Shown here: positions 6,086-8,268 of the stretch, in pieces
Numbering within the stretch: the first letter of the stretch is position 1
Layout: each line of letters begins with the position of its first letter
Source: Holophagae bacterium
GTDB lineage: Bacteria > Acidobacteriota > Thermoanaerobaculia > Thermoanaerobaculales > Sulfomarinibacteraceae
Direction: 5' to 3'
DNA length: 8,268 nucleotides
Assembly (NCBI GenBank): GCA_030637505.1
Contig: DAOWGJ010000268.1
Coordinates: forward strand, 1 to 8,268
Notes under the pieces: model-generated
Told to the model about the DNA's origin: nothing
Seen by the model: only the letters and a program-made list of their open reading frames with translations
The model's database searches: none
Translations under genes and position numbers: made by a program

Positions 6086-7336
6086 ATGGACCCCGCACTC
6101 CAGCGAGACCTCATTACCGTAGCCGTTTGCCTCCTGGGCTCGGGCTTTTTCTCGGCGTCGGAAACTGCGTTGACATCCTTGCCGGTCACCCGCCTCGAAG
6201 CACTCCGTCTCGAAACCGGTAGGTTGACCCGTGCCGGACTCAACCGATGGGCGAACGCACCTCAACAGCTGTTGATCTCGATTCTCGTCGGCAACAACCT
6301 CGTCAACGTCGTCGCCTCAGCCATTGCCTCGAGAATCGCCTTCCGGATGACCGGAGAGGGGGGGTTGGCCTTTGCCATCGGCGTGATGACCCTGGCCATT
6401 CTGATCGTTGGGGAGATCACCCCAAAAACGCTGGCCCAGCAGCACGCCGAGTGGGTTTCGGCCCGAGTTGCCGGCCCACTCTACCTCCTGGATTTGGTAT
6501 TGACGCCCCTGAACTCGGTCCTCGGTCTGCTGGCACACCGCCTCTCTCGGGGGGCCAAACCCGATGTCCCAGTGACCGAGAGGGACCTTCTCTTCATGCT
6601 TCGCCTGGCACACCGCCACGCCCAGCTGCCGCCGGACGCCCGGCACATGATTGAATCGGTTCTCAGATTTCAGCAGGCCGTGGCCCAGGAAGTGATGGTG
6701 GCCCGCCCCCAGGTCAAGACCCTGGATCGCGAATGGGGCCTTCCTCAGGTATTAAAAGCGGTTTCCGAGGCCGGCCATAGCCGTTTCCCTCTGGTTGACG
6801 GATCGCCCGATGCGATCATCGGAATCATCCATGCCAAAAGGCTCTTGGAGGTGCCGGCGCCGGACGACTGGCCCTCGCTGGCCGTGGAGGCCCTGTTCAT
6901 CCCCGAAACCAAGCCGTTGCCCGAGTTGCTTCGGGAGTTCAGAACCTCAGGTCAGCACATGGCCGTGATCCTGGACGAATTCGGAGGGTGTGCCGGCATC
7001 GTCACTCTCGAGGACGCCATCGAGTTGGTCGTCGGCGAGATTCACGATGAATTCGACCGTGGCCGGGTACCTGATCTTTTGGAGACCGACGACGGTTGGT
7101 CGGTTGCGGGCCATGTCTCTCTGCGCCGGCTCGAGCGAATACTGCACCGGAGATTTGAACTGCCGGAGGATCTGCTCTCAATTGGCGGCCTGATCGCGGA
7201 AATGTCCGATCAACCACCGGTCGTCGGCACGGCAATGGTGTGGCAGGACCTCCAGCTTGTCGTCACCGAGATGGAAGACGGGCGGCCCAGCAGAATCCAG
7301 GTTACGGAGATGGAACAGGCCGGAAAACAAGATTGA
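6086..7336 (+). CDS. CNNM/CorC (HlyC/CorC, UPF0053) membrane protein
   Basis: A 416-residue membrane protein of the CNNM/CorB family, linked to Mg2+ or Co2+ transport or its regulation. The N-terminal DUF21/CNNM domain (about 1-170) has several hydrophobic helices and the hallmark segments FFSASETALTSL (about 21-32), NNLVNVVAS and GEITPK (109-114, a conserved part of the ion-pathway core). A CBS pair follows (about 195-315), containing HSRFPLVDG and the closing LDEFGGCAGIVTLEDAIELVVGEIHDE region expected to bind adenine nucleotide. The CorC_HlyC domain comes last (about 325-405; DDGWSVAGHVSLRRLERIL). All three domains are complete. The start is ATG 6086, with AGGA (6075-6078) seven bases before it, partly made by the MITE end. 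It probably belonged to the coaX-pgsA transcription unit before the element entered. The haemolysin name of this family is historical. Confidence 0.93.
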   Translation: MDPALQRDLITVAVCLLGSGFFSASETALTSLPVTRLEALRLETGRLTRAGLNRWANAPQQLLISILVGNNLVNVVASAIASRIAFRMTGEGGLAFAIGVMTLAILIVGEITPKTLAQQHAEWVSARVAGPLYLLDLVLTPLNSVLGLLAHRLSRGAKPDVPVTERDLLFMLRLAHRHAQLPPDARHMIESVLRFQQAVAQEVMVARPQVKTLDREWGLPQVLKAVSEAGHSRFPLVDGSPDAIIGIIHAKRLLEVPAPDDWPSLAVEALFIPETKPLPELLREFRTSGQHMAVILDEFGGCAGIVTLEDAIELVVGEIHDEFDRGRVPDLLETDDGWSVAGHVSLRRLERILHRRFELPEDLLSIGGLIAEMSDQPPVVGTAMVWQDLQLVVTEMEDGRPSRIQVTEMEQAGKQD

Positions 7337-7756
7337 ACCGCGAAGAGCGCGAAGGACGCCAAGAACAGCCTAAAGAAAAAAGGAAATTTCTAACCTTTCT
7401 TTTCTCTTATGATTTACGCTGCATCTGAGAGGAGAATGAAAACAATAAACGCAGAGACGCGGAGACGCAGAGATCAGGGGACTCGCGCCGCAAGGCGATG
7501 CAGCGGGTGCCACCCTTATCCGTCAAACGGAAAGAAAATGAGCCTCATCTCTTCGAATTTTCTTCGAAGAAATTCGGCAACCACAGCTTCAACACCCCCG
7601 AAGAATTCACGGTCAAACTCCCCAGTTCCTGCTCTGCGCCTCTGCGTCTCTGCGTTACCTTTTTCATCGACAGCAACCCATCTCAGGAGATTGTTGGGTC
7701 TGCAATTTCCGTTTTGGTTGCGGCCAAGGGGCCACACTGTGTCTTTGCGGTTCAAT
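7332..7756. repeat. Outer inverted repeat enclosing the corC-dehydrogenase spacer
   Basis: ATTGAACCGCGAAGA (7332-7346) and its inverted partner (7742-7756) match at 14 of 15 positions and bracket the spacer between two convergent genes. The stop TGA of the corC-like gene (7334-7336) lies inside the left arm, and the right arm ends 18 bp from the dehydrogenase stop. An A/T-rich imperfect inverted repeat (7372-7383 with 7394-7405) lies next to the left arm. No credible gene lies in this spacer. Such GAACCGC(A/G)AAGA units are widespread spacer repeats of environmental bacteria, by my recollection. They could act as bidirectional transcription barriers here (inference). Confidence 0.6.
7448..7656. 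repeat. Inner inverted repeat of CGCAGAGACGCAGAG type
   Basis: AACGCAGAGACGC... (7448-7472) and its inverted partner (7632-7656) match at 23 of 25 positions. Each arm is itself built of (A/G)CGCAGAG units. They sit inside the outer GAACCGC pair, making a nested palindrome. Between the arms, 7554-7576 can form a hairpin, CGAATTT ... AAATTCG around CTTCGAAG, with one bulged T. Peptides read from this region are rich in ETRRRRD-type strings, the usual product of translating this repeat in any frame, so they are not called as genes. Confidence 0.7.
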
Positions 7757-7774
7757 GGTTTCCCCTCGAAATTC

Positions 7775-8268
7775 TCATCGCCCCCGGACGACGATACTCG
7801 GCGGTTCGTCGCAGGCCAGGACCGCCAGGACATTTCGGGCGGCCAGCTCGGCCATCTCCGACCGCGCCTCCCTGGTCGCCGATCCGATGTGGGGCAGAAG
7901 AACGGCATCTGAACGCCCCAGAAGGCCAGGATGAATAGTCGGCTCCTGGGCAAACACGTCCAAGCCAACACCGCCAAGGTGGCCGTCTTCCAGAACCCGG
8001 ACCAGTGCCTCCTCGTCGATCACCGGGCCTCGCGCGGTGTTGATCAGGAATGCCCCTCGGTGCATCCGGCGGAGACGGGCCTCGCCCAGCAACCCCCTGG
8101 TTTTGTCGTTGAGGGGGCAGTGGAGAGAGAGAACATCGGACGAGGCTACCAGTGCCTCGACATCGCCGAAGATGATGTCCTCGAAACCCTCGGTCGGCTT
8201 GGAGGTGGGGGTTGCCATCACGCGCATTCCGAATGCAGGCGCCCGTCTGGCGACGGCACGGCCTATTC
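7775..8268 (-). CDS. D-2-hydroxyacid dehydrogenase, C-terminal half (partial)
   Basis: The frame is open to the right edge, so the true start is outside the window; the ATG at 8225-8227 is internal. The last 163 residues are visible, about half of the usual 310-330. They begin in the nucleotide-binding helix (IGRAVARRAPAFGMRV), just after the expected GxG of the Rossmann fold. Family landmarks follow: SDVLSLHCPLNDKTRGLL, FLINTARGPVIDEEAL with the substrate-binding Arg, GLDVFAQEP with the catalytic Glu, and LLPHIGSAT with the catalytic His. The PHIGSAT form is typical of glyoxylate/hydroxypyruvate reductases, so reduction of glyoxylate or hydroxypyruvate with NAD(P)H is likely. The usual acidic NAD-selecting residue after strand 2 is not evident (VMATPTSKP), which may favour NADPH. 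It is convergent with the corC-like gene. Confidence 0.9.
   Translation of the reverse strand, partial: IGRAVARRAPAFGMRVMATPTSKPTEGFEDIIFGDVEALVASSDVLSLHCPLNDKTRGLLGEARLRRMHRGAFLINTARGPVIDEEALVRVLEDGHLGGVGLDVFAQEPTIHPGLLGRSDAVLLPHIGSATREARSEMAELAARNVLAVLACDEPPSIVVRGR

Noticed and set aside
7409..7977. Overlapping frames on both strands across the corC-dehydrogenase spacer
   Set aside because: They translate the CGCAGAGACGC repeats into ETRRRRD/ETQRRRA-like strings and run antisense into the dehydrogenase gene; these are typical spurious products.
1..8268. A novel defence, toxin-antitoxin or biosynthetic system
   Set aside because: All confident genes belong to known housekeeping or surface-protein families, and no compact cluster of unknown genes is present.

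Overview
This is a bacterial chromosomal window of roughly 60% G+C with a Gram-negative housekeeping character. It holds seven protein genes (the first and last cut by the window edges) separated by repeat-rich spacers. The secreted LVIVD beta-propeller protein with a DGFE(T/S)GDTSAW-type tail, the FHA-GGDEF fusion and the CGCAGAGACGCAGAG spacer repeats all suggest an environmental lineage, possibly Acidobacteriota. That placement is a guess from general resemblance; there is no marker gene here.

Layout. Bases 2-205 (+) are the end of a TPR-like protein, whose stop overlaps by 9 bp the end of a convergent gene (197-2089, -) for a 630-residue exported protein of about 14 LVIVD blades. A 488-bp divergent spacer follows. 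It contains a 165-bp palindromic MITE-like element (2349-2513), extra fragments of the same element's ends (2525-2556), and 259 bp that I cannot explain. Next come an FHA-GGDEF diguanylate cyclase (2578-3459, +) and a convergent alpha/beta hydrolase (3558-4352, -) whose -10 box sits where a leaderless transcript would be expected. Divergent from the hydrolase is a likely operon: coaX (type III pantothenate kinase, GTG start), pgsA-like CDP-alcohol phosphatidyltransferase (ATGA overlap with coaX), then a CNNM/CorC-type transporter. A second, 166-bp copy of the MITE-like element lies exactly between pgsA and the corC-like gene. It supplies the pgsA stop codon and part of the next gene's ribosome-binding region. 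After the corC-like gene, a 438-bp spacer of nested inverted repeats (outer arms TTGAACCGC..., inner arms AACGCAGAGACGC...) separates it from a convergent D-2-hydroxyacid dehydrogenase that runs off the right edge.

Functionally, coaX feeds coenzyme A synthesis, pgsA makes phosphatidylglycerolphosphate (anionic membrane lipid), and the corC-like protein is a membrane Mg2+/Co2+ transporter or regulator. Together they form a membrane/cofactor housekeeping group. The FHA-GGDEF protein probably links a phosphothreonine-dependent signal to c-di-GMP.

I found no defence system, CRISPR array, RNA gene or full transposase. The most interesting material is non-genic: two near-identical palindromic elements with CTAG termini, open in one reading frame across their length, and the way element ends have become gene ends.
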